NCBI GenBank assembly: GCA_018401115.1
Contig: JAGYKX010000005.1
Location: forward strand, 372,001 to 436,000
DNA from: Flavobacteriaceae bacterium
GTDB lineage: Bacteria; Bacteroidota; Bacteroidia; Flavobacteriales; Flavobacteriaceae
Length of the DNA: 64,000 bases
Direction: 5' to 3'
Below the pieces are notes generated by a model. That model did not search any database. It was not told the origin of the DNA and saw nothing but the letters and a program-made list of their open reading frames with translations. Position 1 is the stretch's first letter. The number at the start of each line of letters is the position of its first letter. The position numbers and the translations under genes were made by a program. Of this stretch, positions 1-9,009 are shown piece by piece.

Positions 1-284
1 TTTATACTCAATTAGGTATTATTGTTACAGCAACCTTAGCCTCCATAGGAAGTGCAGCTGTACCAGGCGCTGGAATGGTTATGTTGGTAATTGTTCTGGC
101 TCAAGCGGGTATTCCAGAGGCAGGATTGGCTTTAATTTTTGCGGTAGACAGACCCTTAGATATGTGTAGAACAGTGGTTAACGTTACAGGAGATGCAACG
201 GTATCTATGTTAGTAGCTAAATCTATTGGCAAATTAAAAGATGAGCCTGTAGAAAAAAATTGGGACGACAACCTTCCTACTTAA
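1..284 (+). CDS. Dicarboxylate/amino acid:cation symporter, C-terminal fragment
   Basis: The reading frame is open from position 3 and runs to the TAA at 282-284; the gene begins before the window. The protein carries the ASIGSAAVPGAGMVML segment followed by a hydrophobic stretch and the DRPLDMCRTVVNVTGDA block. These are hallmarks of the DAACS (GltP/DctA) family, where the NxxGD motif of the last helices binds substrate and cation. The role is inner-membrane uptake of dicarboxylates or acidic amino acids driven by Na+ or H+. Family is clear; substrate cannot be read from this fragment. It is convergent with the next gene, 24 bases away, with no visible terminator hairpin. Confidence 0.9.
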   Translation, partial: YTQLGIIVTATLASIGSAAVPGAGMVMLVIVLAQAGIPEAGLALIFAVDRPLDMCRTVVNVTGDATVSMLVAKSIGKLKDEPVEKNWDDNLPT

Positions 285-308
285 ACCCATTAAGTGATAT
301 AGGATTAC

Positions 309-773
309 TCAAACATCTGTTTTAAAGCAAGTGTTTTTTGGGAAATCACTGAGATTACAACTTTGTTTAGTGCCAAACCATTTGTTCCTGTTTGCAGCGG
401 TATAATCATAGCAGAAATCACTTATTTTAGTTGGGATGTATTGTATTAATACACCTATAAAATACCAATTTGGCAATAGCTTTAATATTTTAATTACAGC
501 TTCTGATTTTATATAATACGATTTATTAGGATCAATTAGAATTACAGAGTTTAAAGGGAGGGTAGCGTTTGTTTTTTCTTCAAAATACAAGCCTCTTTCT
601 CTGAGTAATTGAATACCAAAAGGAGAATTTAGCGGTACAAAGCAAAAATTTTTATTACGATCTTTTGGTGCAATAAAACGAACCGCCCAATGGCACAATC
701 CACAGCCCCCGTCAAATAACACCCATTTTTTATTGGACAGCTTTTGTGATCTAAATAGTTGCTTTTCCGCCAT
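309..773 (-). CDS. DCC family thiol-disulfide oxidoreductase (DUF393)
   Basis: A 154-residue protein. Residues 21-27 read DGGCGLC, the DxxCxxC signature of the DCC (DUF393, YuxK-like) family of thioredoxin-like proteins, followed by the typical RFIAPKDRNKNFCFVPLNS segment. The substrate of these proteins is unknown; the CxxC pair suggests redox activity. There is no signal peptide, so it is probably cytoplasmic. The start lies 15 bases after the mutS2-like stop codon on the same strand, so the two are probably cotranscribed. Family assignment is secure, physiological role is not. Confidence 0.9.
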   Translation of the reverse strand: MAEKQLFRSQKLSNKKWVLFDGGCGLCHWAVRFIAPKDRNKNFCFVPLNSPFGIQLLRERGLYFEEKTNATLPLNSVILIDPNKSYYIKSEAVIKILKLLPNWYFIGVLIQYIPTKISDFCYDYTAANRNKWFGTKQSCNLSDFPKNTCFKTDV

Positions 774-788
774 TGAGGAGAACTTAAA

Positions 789-2948
789 TTAAGATATACT
801 AACAAATTCCAGTTGGTCTAAACTTACATTTGTGGTAAACATTCCATAGTTAACAATGGCTTTATTTTTCTCTATGGCGTCTATACTTCCAACAGCTTTT
901 CCATCTTTTAGACGTACCTTATAACCAACTTCAAGTGTAATTTTTGGGGCAGGTGCTGGGGTAGGCTTTATCTTTTCTTTCTTTTTCTTTTCTCTGATTA
1001 CAGCTACCTTTTTAACGACTTCCTCCACCACAGCTTTTTTCGCTGCTTTTTCTTTTTTAAGTACTTGAGCTGTTTTTTTCTTTCTCTTACTATTTTCAAT
1101 TTCTACCACTTTAATTAATTCAGAAACTAACTGTCGTTTTTTGTGGTGAATAAAATATTGTTCTGCTAAGTCATTGACTTTGTTGCCCAGTTGAATCATG
1201 CGTTTGTCTTGATCGTACAATTCTTGATACTTAACAAGCTTGGTTTGTATTTTTTCATTCAAAACTTCTAGTCTAGAAGCTTCATCTCTAGTTTTAGACT
1301 CTACCTCTCTTAGTTTTGAACCTGTAGCAGCCATTTGTGATCGCTCTTTTTGCAGTTTTGCAATGGTAGCATCAAACCTAACCTTTCCCCTTTCAATTTT
1401 CTTTTTTGCTTTATTAATTAAGCTATAGGGTATGCCGTTTTTTTGAGCTACCTCAAAAGTAAAAGACGCCCCTGCCTGTCCCAGTATGAGTTGAAAGGTC
1501 GGTGCTAAAGACTTGGCGTCAAACAACATATTGGCATTTGACATAAAGGGTAAATCATTGGCCAACATTTTTAAATTGGCGTAATGCGTAGTAATCACTC
1601 CAAAAGCCTCCCGTTCATAAAATACTTCCAAAAAAGTTTCCGCTAGGGCACCACCTAATTCGGGATCTGTTCCCGTACCAAATTCATCTATTAAAAACAA
1701 TGTTTTATCATGACATTTTTTTAAAAATGAATTCATGTTTTTTAAGCGGTAACTATAGGTGCTTAAATGATTTTCAATGGATTGGTTGTCACCAATATCT
1801 GTCAATATTTTTTCAAAAAGGATAACTTCGCTTCTTTCATGAACAGGTATTAACATACCGCTTTGAAGCATTAATTGGAGTAATCCAATTGTTTTAAGCG
1901 TAATACTTTTACCTCCAGCATTTGGTCCTGATATGACAATAATTCTGTTTTCTTGTTCTAATTTAATAGTTTGTGGATAAGTAGTATCTCCACTATTTTT
2001 GTTTGCTAAAAACAATAAAGGATGAAATGAGTCGCGCAAATGCATTTCTCTTTTCGCATTAATTTTGGGTAATACACCGTTCATCTCTAAGGCGTATTTA
2101 GCTTTTGCAGCTACTATGTCAATATCTCTAAGATAATTTTGACAAGTGGCTAGATCTGATCTGTAAGGCCTTATGTCATTTGTAAGTCTGTTTAAAATCT
2201 TAAATATTTCTTCTTGCTCTTCAAAAATTAGGTTACTTAGTTGCGTGCTGTAAGCCAAACTGGCTTCAGGAATAACATAGACAATACTTCCAGTTTTTGA
2301 AGCACCAAGAACGGCGCCTTTGATTTTTTTTCTATGCATGGCTTTTACAGCCAAAACCCTTCTGTTGTCTACTATAGATTCTCTAATTTCATCTAAAAAT
2401 TCAGCAGCCTGATACCTTTGGAGTGCCGCACCAAAGCTCTGATTTATTTTAGATTTTAAGCCCACCATTTGTCTTCTTATAGACATTAAGTTGTCAGAAG
2501 CACCGTCTCTAATCTCTCCGAATTTGTCAAATATTTGATTGGTGCGTTCTGGAATTTCTTTCTGATAGCTTAGCGATAAACTGTTCCCAAATAAAATAGG
2601 ATAATAGTCTTTAAACTTTTCAAAAAATTTCTTGTGTGCATTGATGGATTCGCATACAACCACTATCTTTTTGAAACCATTGAGTTCTAGAGTAGTGTTG
2701 TCTATCTTGAGCAGCTTAAGTTCTTCATTAATATGCTCAAAACCATGGTTGGGTATTCTATTGTCACTGGTAAATGACGCCAAATACTCGTTGGTTTCTC
2801 CAAGCAATTTCTCTACAATCTCTAGTTCTAATTTCGGAGTTATTTCTAGGGCTAATTCTTTTCCTAAAGTAGTATTACACCTGTGAGAAATGTGTGTTAA
2901 TACAGTATTAAATTCTAAATCCTGAAGTGTTTTTTGAGAGATATTCAA
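789..2948 (-). CDS. MutS2-type DNA-binding ATPase without an Smr domain
   Basis: A 719-residue MutS-family ATPase. Walker A GPNAGGKS lies near residue 340 and Walker B LIDEFGTGTDP near residue 420, with the typical THYANLK segment after it. The N-terminal half matches the MutS core/lever region and lacks the mismatch-recognition domain I of MutS, as in MutS2. After the ATPase comes a long charged coiled coil (about 520-620), a Lys/Ala/Pro-rich linker (about 640-675) and a short beta domain (GYKVRLKDGKAVG, last 45 residues). The C-terminal Smr nuclease domain of Bacillus MutS2 (about 785 residues) is absent, so nuclease activity is not expected from this chain. MutS2 proteins act on branched DNA or collided ribosomes; which applies here is unknown. 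Confidence 0.88.
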   Translation of the reverse strand: MNISQKTLQDLEFNTVLTHISHRCNTTLGKELALEITPKLELEIVEKLLGETNEYLASFTSDNRIPNHGFEHINEELKLLKIDNTTLELNGFKKIVVVCESINAHKKFFEKFKDYYPILFGNSLSLSYQKEIPERTNQIFDKFGEIRDGASDNLMSIRRQMVGLKSKINQSFGAALQRYQAAEFLDEIRESIVDNRRVLAVKAMHRKKIKGAVLGASKTGSIVYVIPEASLAYSTQLSNLIFEEQEEIFKILNRLTNDIRPYRSDLATCQNYLRDIDIVAAKAKYALEMNGVLPKINAKREMHLRDSFHPLLFLANKNSGDTTYPQTIKLEQENRIIVISGPNAGGKSITLKTIGLLQLMLQSGMLIPVHERSEVILFEKILTDIGDNQSIENHLSTYSYRLKNMNSFLKKCHDKTLFLIDEFGTGTDPELGGALAETFLEVFYEREAFGVITTHYANLKMLANDLPFMSNANMLFDAKSLAPTFQLILGQAGASFTFEVAQKNGIPYSLINKAKKKIERGKVRFDATIAKLQKERSQMAATGSKLREVESKTRDEASRLEVLNEKIQTKLVKYQELYDQDKRMIQLGNKVNDLAEQYFIHHKKRQLVSELIKVVEIENSKRKKKTAQVLKKEKAAKKAVVEEVVKKVAVIREKKKKEKIKPTPAPAPKITLEVGYKVRLKDGKAVGSIDAIEKNKAIVNYGMFTTNVSLDQLEFVSIS

Positions 2949-3008
2949 AGTGACATATATTAGCAGCTATTAGTTGGTTTAATTAAATAAACCCTTTATT
3001 TTTAATCA

Positions 3009-3016
3009 CAAAAGTA
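3009..3016 (-). promoter_or_regulatory. Bacteroidota -7 box (TACTTTTG) upstream of the mutS2-like gene
   Basis: The minus strand reads TACTTTTG, a perfect match to the TAnnTTTG consensus of Bacteroidota primary-sigma promoters. It would start transcription near 3002, about 55 bases before the MutS2-like ATG. I see no convincing -33 TTG at the usual distance, so this rests on one box. Confidence 0.45.
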
Positions 3017-3023
3017 CAAATAA

Positions 3024-3692
3024 ATGTTTCTAGATTGTCCTAGTGATTGGAGGGATTTCCTTCATGAGACATACTCCGTTGAAAAATTCCAAAAACTATC
3101 TCATGAGATTAGTATGCTTTACGGAGATACGGTTTGTTATCCTACTAAAGAAAATATTTTAAATGCTTTTTATCAATGTTCTTTTAAGGGTCTTAAAGTG
3201 GTCATTATTGGTCAAGACCCTTATCATGGAATCAATCAAGCACACGGGCTATCCTTTTCAGTACCTCTTGGCGTGCCACATCCGCCTTCATTAAGAAATA
3301 TTTTTATGGAACTTTCTATTGATTTGGACTGCGCTTACCCAACCTCAGGCGACCTTACACCATGGGCCAATCAAGGAGTTTTATTACTCAATGCAGCATT
3401 AAGTGTTAGGGATGGGGAGGCAGGTAGTCATTTAAAGCTATGGGATAGTTTTACTAAATCTGTTGTTCAAGGACTCAACGAGGAAAAAAAACCAATTGTA
3501 TTTGTTTTATGGGGAAATTTTGCGCAGAAATATGAACGCTATATTACTAAGGGCCATCATAGGGTTCTAAAAACAGGACATCCATCTCCATTAAGTTCGA
3601 ACCGCGGCTATTGGTTTGGCAACAAACATTTTTCTCAGATAAATGAAATATTAAAACAATGGGGACAAAAACCTATAAATTGGGCGCTTTAA
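3024..3692 (+). CDS. ung: Uracil-DNA glycosylase (family 1)
   Basis: A 222-residue protein of the usual family length. The catalytic water-activating motif GQDPYHG sits at residues 63-69 and the DNA-minor-groove loop HPSPLSSNRG near residue 186, followed by the WFGNKHFSQIN C-terminus. It removes uracil from DNA to start base excision repair and acts in the cytoplasm. The gene is divergent from the MutS2-like gene. Its stop codon overlaps the stop codon of the convergent nucleoside phosphorylase by 4 bases, so there is no room for a separate terminator. Assignment is secure. Confidence 0.97.
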   Translation: MFLDCPSDWRDFLHETYSVEKFQKLSHEISMLYGDTVCYPTKENILNAFYQCSFKGLKVVIIGQDPYHGINQAHGLSFSVPLGVPHPPSLRNIFMELSIDLDCAYPTSGDLTPWANQGVLLLNAALSVRDGEAGSHLKLWDSFTKSVVQGLNEEKKPIVFVLWGNFAQKYERYITKGHHRVLKTGHPSPLSSNRGYWFGNKHFSQINEILKQWGQKPINWAL

Positions 3693-4567
3693 AGATTATT
3701 CTCAACGATCAGGTCTAAGGTCATTTTAATGGCTTTTTTAACTACTTTATCAGGCTGTAAAGAAAAAATACCTGAAGCTCTATTAGCAAGGATACAATTG
3801 ACTGAAACAGCTTTATGTCCAAGTAGTGCCGCCAATCCATAAATTCCTGAAGTTTCCATTTCTAAATTAGTAATCAATTGATTATTAAATTTAAATGACT
3901 CAAGATTGGCTTTCATTTTTTTATCAAAAATTGGAAGCCTTAGCATTCTTCCTTGAGGCCCATAAAATCCAACATTAGTTAAGGTAATTCCTTTTAATAC
4001 ATCCAATTCATTATATAGATTAAGTAAATCCAAAGAAGCGTTAACCACATAAGGACTAGACTTATCTCCACTCCAGTTCATGTGTTTTTTAAATGCTTCA
4101 GAAAAAGGGACATCTAAAAGATGTTTTGTCTCATAAAAATGAAGTAAAGCGTCTAATCCTATGGCTTTTTCTGAAATTAAAATACTGTCTACTGGAATAT
4201 GTTCTTGAATGGCTCCAGAGGTTCCTATTCTGAAAATATTTAACGAAGTTAATGTTTCTTTTATTTCTCTATTGGATAAATCAATATTTACTAATGTATC
4301 TAATTCATTGAGGACAATGTCAATATTATCCGTTCCAATACCGGTAGATATAACAGTTATTCGTGTATTCTTGTAAACTCCAGTATGTGTGACAAATTCT
4401 CTTTTTTGCTTTTTAACTTCAATATAATCGAAAAGAGTAGAAACTTCAGCTACCCGATCAGGGTCTCCAACAGTGATAATATTATGAGATATTTCATTGG
4501 GTTTTAAATGCAAATGATATACACTTTGATCTGCATTTAATATTAATTCAGAAGAGGCTAAGGGCAT
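3689..4567 (-). CDS. Nucleoside phosphorylase (uridine phosphorylase-like)
   Basis: A 292-residue cytoplasmic enzyme of the NP-I phosphorylase family. GDPDRV (residues 34-39) matches the phosphate-binding loop, STGIGTDNIDIVLNEL the second phosphate-site segment, and NLEMETSGIYGLA near residue 240 is the Glu-Met-Glu ribose-binding motif. Bacteroidota proteins of this length are usually annotated as uridine phosphorylase, but the base specificity cannot be decided from sequence by eye. The start codon follows the upstream DUF1835 stop after 1 base, so the two genes are translationally linked. Confidence 0.88.
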   Translation of the reverse strand: MPLASSELILNADQSVYHLHLKPNEISHNIITVGDPDRVAEVSTLFDYIEVKKQKREFVTHTGVYKNTRITVISTGIGTDNIDIVLNELDTLVNIDLSNREIKETLTSLNIFRIGTSGAIQEHIPVDSILISEKAIGLDALLHFYETKHLLDVPFSEAFKKHMNWSGDKSSPYVVNASLDLLNLYNELDVLKGITLTNVGFYGPQGRMLRLPIFDKKMKANLESFKFNNQLITNLEMETSGIYGLAALLGHKAVSVNCILANRASGIFSLQPDKVVKKAIKMTLDLIVENNL

Positions 4568-4568
4568 A

Positions 4569-5501
4569 CTATAATTTAAAAAAAGTATTTTGATCTATGT
4601 CGTAAAGATAAGCATACTTTAAAGCACCGCCTAAATAGAGTCCATCTTGTTTGATTTTACTGTAATAATTAGTCTGGCTATTTAGAATTTTAGCCGTATT
4701 TTTCTTGAGTTTTACTGGTTCTAATGAAGCAAAAAGCGGCTTGAGGGTATCTAGTATTTTAAAATATTGAGTGTCTCCAAAACCAAAATTACCCTGATTT
4801 TTTAATACTTTGCTAACAAGGGCTTTTTCATTATCCAATGCTTTTAATTGTGCTGTTTTGAGAAGGTTTATTTCAGGAACATTTAAACCATTTTTTAATG
4901 AGGGGAAACGAGATAAATGAAGGTCAAATGCTTGTTTTAGATAAGGAAAATTAAAATCTTCATAATTAGAAAGCTGAGCGATTCTAACAGGGTTGTTACT
5001 GCAATATAGTTGCCAAGCATAGTCTGCAAATTCAATATCGTCTTGGTTTAAAACTATTCTATTTTCATAAAGTTTCAACACGCTATCTGGAGACAAGTCA
5101 CAAAAACCTTTTGAGGAAACACTATTTAGACTTATTGGGTTAGAAACCACATAAACTTCTGCATATTTTCTATGTATTTTTAGCCAACTTAAAACACCTA
5201 ACATATTAATCTGACAAAACAAGTCAGATTCAAACCATAGAACAATTTGCTCTTGACTTTTTTGCTTACATAGATTTCTGTACTCCTTAAGTGTATAGTC
5301 TATAAAGGTTTTTTTTGAAATCTTGTAATTTTTATGAAGAAAATCAAAGCGCTCTTTCCAGAAATCTTCAGTACCTACAGTATGAAGAGTTCTACCTTCG
5401 CAGAGCATTTCTCTCCAAGTAATGACAGTTCCGTTAATGGGCAGTTCCTTGAAATAATTAGTAAAGGAATCTCCATTAGTAATGTGGAGTATAGATTTCA
5501 T
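4569..5501 (-). CDS. DUF1835 domain-containing protein
   Basis: A 310-residue soluble protein. The N-terminus MKSILHITNGDSFTNYFKEL followed by GTVITWREMLCEGRT is the DUF1835 signature, and the central IVLWFESDLFCQINML segment is also typical. No enzyme activity is established for the family. No signal peptide or membrane helix is seen. It sits directly before the nucleoside phosphorylase gene (1-base gap), which hints at a nucleotide-related or housekeeping link but does not prove it. Confidence 0.82.
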   Translation of the reverse strand: MKSILHITNGDSFTNYFKELPINGTVITWREMLCEGRTLHTVGTEDFWKERFDFLHKNYKISKKTFIDYTLKEYRNLCKQKSQEQIVLWFESDLFCQINMLGVLSWLKIHRKYAEVYVVSNPISLNSVSSKGFCDLSPDSVLKLYENRIVLNQDDIEFADYAWQLYCSNNPVRIAQLSNYEDFNFPYLKQAFDLHLSRFPSLKNGLNVPEINLLKTAQLKALDNEKALVSKVLKNQGNFGFGDTQYFKILDTLKPLFASLEPVKLKKNTAKILNSQTNYYSKIKQDGLYLGGALKYAYLYDIDQNTFFKL

Positions 5502-5563
5502 ATGAATTGGTTTGGCTAATAAATTTATACTTTTCCTGTTAATAAAAAAAGTAAAAAAATCAA

Positions 5564-5899
5564 TTAGCCTCCAACTCGTTTTACTTTAAAACCCATACTA
5601 ACAAGTAGTTGCATGATTTTTTCTCTGAAATCTCCCTGCATGACTAAGGTGCCATTTTTGACACTCCCTCCAACACTCAGTTCTTTTTTCAATTTTTTTG
5701 CTAAAATTTTAAATTCAGCTTCAGTTCCTGAAAATCCTTCAATTAAAGTAGTGGGCTTTCCTTTTCGCTTTTCGTATTTACAAATTAACGCAGCATCTTG
5801 AATAGGAATTTCATCCGTGCTGTTAGAGTAGTCTTTTTGAACTTGCTCATAGACTTCGTGATCAGGAAAAAGATTCTTTAGTTGGTCTTGTAAATCCAT
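5564..5899 (-). CDS. SUI1/YciH family translation factor
   Basis: A 111-residue protein with the SUI1 (eIF1) fold. The core TTLIEGFSGTEAEFKILAKKL is followed by SVGGSVKNGTLVMQGDF and a C-terminal VSMGFKVKRVGG, matching YciH. YciH-like proteins are thought to act on initiation fidelity at the small ribosomal subunit; their exact bacterial role is unsettled. The ATG overlaps the upstream oxygenase stop by one base (TAATG), indicating translational coupling and a shared promoter at 6866-6894. Confidence 0.88.
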   Translation of the reverse strand: MDLQDQLKNLFPDHEVYEQVQKDYSNSTDEIPIQDAALICKYEKRKGKPTTLIEGFSGTEAEFKILAKKLKKELSVGGSVKNGTLVMQGDFREKIMQLLVSMGFKVKRVGG

Positions 5900-6846
5900 T
5901 ATTTCTTTAGGCCTAATTCAACCAAACGCTCATTTAAATATGCTCCTGCTGTAATATCTTCAAATTCTTTTGGATGCTCCTCTGATATGCAATTTTCAAG
6001 ACAATTTAAGGGCATTGAAGATACTGGATGCATAAAAAATGGTATAGAATACCTTGAGGTTCCCCAAAGCTCCTTGGGGGGATTAATCACTTGGTGAATG
6101 GTAGATTTAAGCTGGTTATTGGTTAATCTAGAAAGCATATCCCCTACATTAATCATTAACTCATCTTCATTAGCAATAGCGTCTACCCACTCGTCATGAT
6201 GGTTTTTTACTTGTAAACCGCGGCCATGAGCACCCATAAGAAGTGTAATGAGATTAATATCTCCATGTGCTGCTGCTCGCACAGCATTTTTAGGCTCAGT
6301 AGTAATAGGAGGGTAATGTATGGGTCTTAATATAGAATTTCCAGCAGTGGCGTACTGCTCAAAATAATTTTCCTTTAAACCAATATGCAAGGCAAGTGCT
6401 TTAAGTACTTCCTTGGCAGTTTTTTCTAGAGCAATATAAACTTCTTTCCCAATGTCATTAAAATGCGGCAACTCCTTTACATGAATATTTTCAGGATAAT
6501 GGTCTCCTGAATTTTTTGGAGCTGCTTCGTATTGGCCAAAATGCCAGAACTCTTTTAAATCTCCTTCTTTTCTTCCTTTGGCATGCTCTTTACCAAAAGA
6601 GGTATATCCCCTTTGTCCTGCTAGACCAGGAATTTCATATTGGTCTTTGATCTCTTGAGGAAGGTCAAAAAACAATTTAATTTCTCGGTATAATTTAGCC
6701 ACCAACTCATCGGACAAAAAATGACTTTTTAAGGCTACAAACCCAATTTTTTCAAAGGCTGATCCTATTTCTTTTATAAATTTTTGTTTGCGATCAAGGT
6801 CACCTGACACAAAATCATTTAAATCTACACTTGGAATGGCGCTCAT
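5899..6846 (-). CDS. Isopenicillin N synthase-like 2-oxoglutarate/Fe(II) oxygenase
   Basis: A 315-residue enzyme of the 2OG-Fe(II) dioxygenase superfamily, IPNS-like branch. The N-terminal DIOX_N-type region precedes the double-stranded beta-helix. The iron triad appears as HGD (AAHGDINL, near residue 196) and a distal His in STIHQV (near 249); RYSIPFF supplies the Arg and Ser that bind the 2-oxoglutarate carboxylate. Substrate is unknown: flavobacterial homologues are annotated only generically, and no antibiotic cluster surrounds it. It is first in a two-gene unit with the SUI1 gene and has a good TTG-N18-TAACTTTG promoter 19 bases upstream. Confidence 0.87.
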   Translation of the reverse strand: MSAIPSVDLNDFVSGDLDRKQKFIKEIGSAFEKIGFVALKSHFLSDELVAKLYREIKLFFDLPQEIKDQYEIPGLAGQRGYTSFGKEHAKGRKEGDLKEFWHFGQYEAAPKNSGDHYPENIHVKELPHFNDIGKEVYIALEKTAKEVLKALALHIGLKENYFEQYATAGNSILRPIHYPPITTEPKNAVRAAAHGDINLITLLMGAHGRGLQVKNHHDEWVDAIANEDELMINVGDMLSRLTNNQLKSTIHQVINPPKELWGTSRYSIPFFMHPVSSMPLNCLENCISEEHPKEFEDITAGAYLNERLVELGLKK

Positions 6847-6865
6847 AATAATTAAATTAATAAAA

Positions 6866-6894
6866 CAAAGTTAATAAATCTAAGCCACAACCAA
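6866..6894 (-). promoter_or_regulatory. Promoter of the oxygenase-SUI1 unit
   Basis: On the minus strand a TTG (6892-6894) is followed after 18 bases by TAACTTTG (6866-6873). This fits the Bacteroidota -33/-7 arrangement. Transcription would start near 6860, giving a leader of roughly 14 bases before the ATG at 6846. It is the best two-box promoter I found in the window. Confidence 0.6.
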
Positions 6895-6945
6895 TTGTGT
6901 AAAATTTGAAAGTTTGTTTACTTTTATAACAAGTTAGATCGCAAA

Positions 6946-8922
6946 ATGAAATATGACACAAAAGGACTTTCAGACCAAGAATTGATTGGATTGTATAGGG
7001 CTCTTTTAAAGCCCAGAATGATAGAAGAAAAAATGCTTGTGCTATTAAGACAAGGTAAAATTTCAAAATGGTTTAGTGGTATTGGCCAAGAAGCCATTTC
7101 TGTTGGTGTCACCTTAGCTATAGACTCCGATGAATATATTTTGCCCATGCATAGAAACCTAGGTGTTTTTACCAGCAGAGGCATTCCCCTCAATAGGCTG
7201 TTTTCACAGTGGCAAGGAAAAAAATCAGGTTTTACTAAAGGGAGGGATCGGAGTTTTCATTTTGGTTCCCAAGAATTTAAGATTATCGGTATGATTTCTC
7301 ATTTAGGGCCTCAACTTGGTGTGGCCGATGGCATAGCACTCGCTTCAAAACTCAAAGGTAAAAATCAAATCACGGCTGTTTTTTCAGGGGAAGGAGCCAC
7401 TAGTGAAGGAGATTTTCACGAAGCGCTCAATATTGCTTCCGTTTGGGATTTACCAGTACTGTTTTGTATTGAAAACAATGGTTACGGTTTGTCTACACCT
7501 ACCAGGGAACAATACAGATGCGAAGCGATAGTAGATAAAGGTATTGGTTATGGTATGGAAGCCCACCAGATCTATGGAAATAATATCGTAGAAGTATATC
7601 AAAGGGTTCGTGAAATTGCTAAAAGTGTCAGAAAAAATCCAAGACCGGTTTTGTTAGAGTTTTTAACTTTTAGAAGAAGGGGACATGAAGAGGCTAGCGG
7701 AACAAAGTATGTTCCAAAAGAAATCATTGAAGCTTGGGAAAAAAAAGACCCCATTACAAACTTTGAAAACCATCTTTTGAGTAAAAATATTTTAAATGAT
7801 CAGATGGTTAAATCTTTCAAAAAAGATATAAAGTACGACATTCAGCAGGGTTTGGACATTGCTTTCAATGAAGAATCTATTTCATTTGAAGAAAAATCGT
7901 TTATGGAAGATGTCTACAGCCCATTTAATTTTAAAGCGATAAAAAGTGGTGTTACTTCAAGTTATATAAGGTTTATTGACGCTATTCAAGACGGTTTAAA
8001 AGTGGCCATGTCTGTTTTTGATAATACTATTATCATGGGACAAGATATTGCTGAATATGGCGGCGCTTTTAAAGTCACAGAAGGTTTTGTAGAACTATTT
8101 GGAAATGATCGGGTTAGGAATACCCCAATTTGTGAATCTGGCATTGTAGAAACAGCCATGGGTTTGTCTATTGGAGGCTTTAAAGCAATTGTAGAAATGC
8201 AATTTGCAGATTTTGTAAGTTCAGGATTCAACCCCATTGTGAATTATCTCGCTAAGAATCATTTTAGGTGGGGAGAAAAAGCAGACGTTGTTATTAGAAT
8301 GCCCTGTGGAGCAGGGGTGGGGGCAGGTCCTTTTCATTCTCAAACCAACGAGGCATGGTTTACAAAAACGCCTGGTTTAAAGGTTGTTTATCCCGCTTAC
8401 CCAATGGATGCCAAAGGTTTGTTAATTTCCGCTATTGAAGATCCAAATCCAATTTTATTCTTCGAACATAAAGCACTCTACAGATCCATTTCTCAATCTG
8501 TCCCAAATGGATATTACAACCTTCCAATAGGTAAAGCAGCATTGGTTAAAGAAGGTTCTGAGGCAACCATTGTAACTTATGGCGCTGGAGTTCATTGGGC
8601 CATTGAAACACTTGAAAAACATGTAGAATTAAAAGTAGATCTCATAGATTTAAGAACCTTAATGCCATTGGACTGGGAGACAATTTATGCCTCAGTAAAA
8701 AAGACCTCTAGACTAATCATTCTTCAAGAAGATTCTTTGTTTGGTGGTATTTCAAGTGATATAGCAGCAAGTGTTCAAGAGGAATTATTTGAGTATTTGG
8801 ACGCTCCAATCAAAAGAGTCGCAAGTTTAGACACCCCTATTCCTTTTGCAAAATCCTTAGAGAATGAATATCTACCAAGAAAAAGATTTGAAAAAGCCCT
8901 CCTAGAATTAATAAACTTTTAA
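6946..8922 (+). CDS. Branched-chain 2-oxoacid dehydrogenase E1, fused alpha and beta subunits
   Basis: A 658-residue fusion. Residues about 1-310 form the E1 alpha subunit with the thiamine-diphosphate motif (GEGATSEGDFHEALN then ENNGYG). Residues about 335-658 form the E1 beta subunit (GQDIAEYGGAFKVTEG, MQFADFVSSGFNPIVN, and a C-terminal transketolase domain). The enzyme decarboxylates branched-chain (or pyruvate-like) 2-oxoacids and passes the acyl group to E2 lipoate. Fused E1 chains are common in Bacteroidota. E2 and E3 are not in this window. It is divergent from the oxygenase gene across about 99 bases. Confidence 0.9.
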   Translation: MKYDTKGLSDQELIGLYRALLKPRMIEEKMLVLLRQGKISKWFSGIGQEAISVGVTLAIDSDEYILPMHRNLGVFTSRGIPLNRLFSQWQGKKSGFTKGRDRSFHFGSQEFKIIGMISHLGPQLGVADGIALASKLKGKNQITAVFSGEGATSEGDFHEALNIASVWDLPVLFCIENNGYGLSTPTREQYRCEAIVDKGIGYGMEAHQIYGNNIVEVYQRVREIAKSVRKNPRPVLLEFLTFRRRGHEEASGTKYVPKEIIEAWEKKDPITNFENHLLSKNILNDQMVKSFKKDIKYDIQQGLDIAFNEESISFEEKSFMEDVYSPFNFKAIKSGVTSSYIRFIDAIQDGLKVAMSVFDNTIIMGQDIAEYGGAFKVTEGFVELFGNDRVRNTPICESGIVETAMGLSIGGFKAIVEMQFADFVSSGFNPIVNYLAKNHFRWGEKADVVIRMPCGAGVGAGPFHSQTNEAWFTKTPGLKVVYPAYPMDAKGLLISAIEDPNPILFFEHKALYRSISQSVPNGYYNLPIGKAALVKEGSEATIVTYGAGVHWAIETLEKHVELKVDLIDLRTLMPLDWETIYASVKKTSRLIILQEDSLFGGISSDIAASVQEELFEYLDAPIKRVASLDTPIPFAKSLENEYLPRKRFEKALLELINF

Positions 8923-9009
8923 ATTTGTTTTTTTTAAAAGATCTAAGAAAACTCATTAAACTTTCGCTCTAATTAAGGGTCTTATGATAGTTAACAATCA
9001 ATCTTGTAA

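Noticed and set aside
5899..6846. IPNS-like oxygenase as part of a beta-lactam biosynthesis cluster.
   Set aside because: No peptide synthetase or other tailoring genes are nearby; the family is broad and the neighbours are housekeeping genes.
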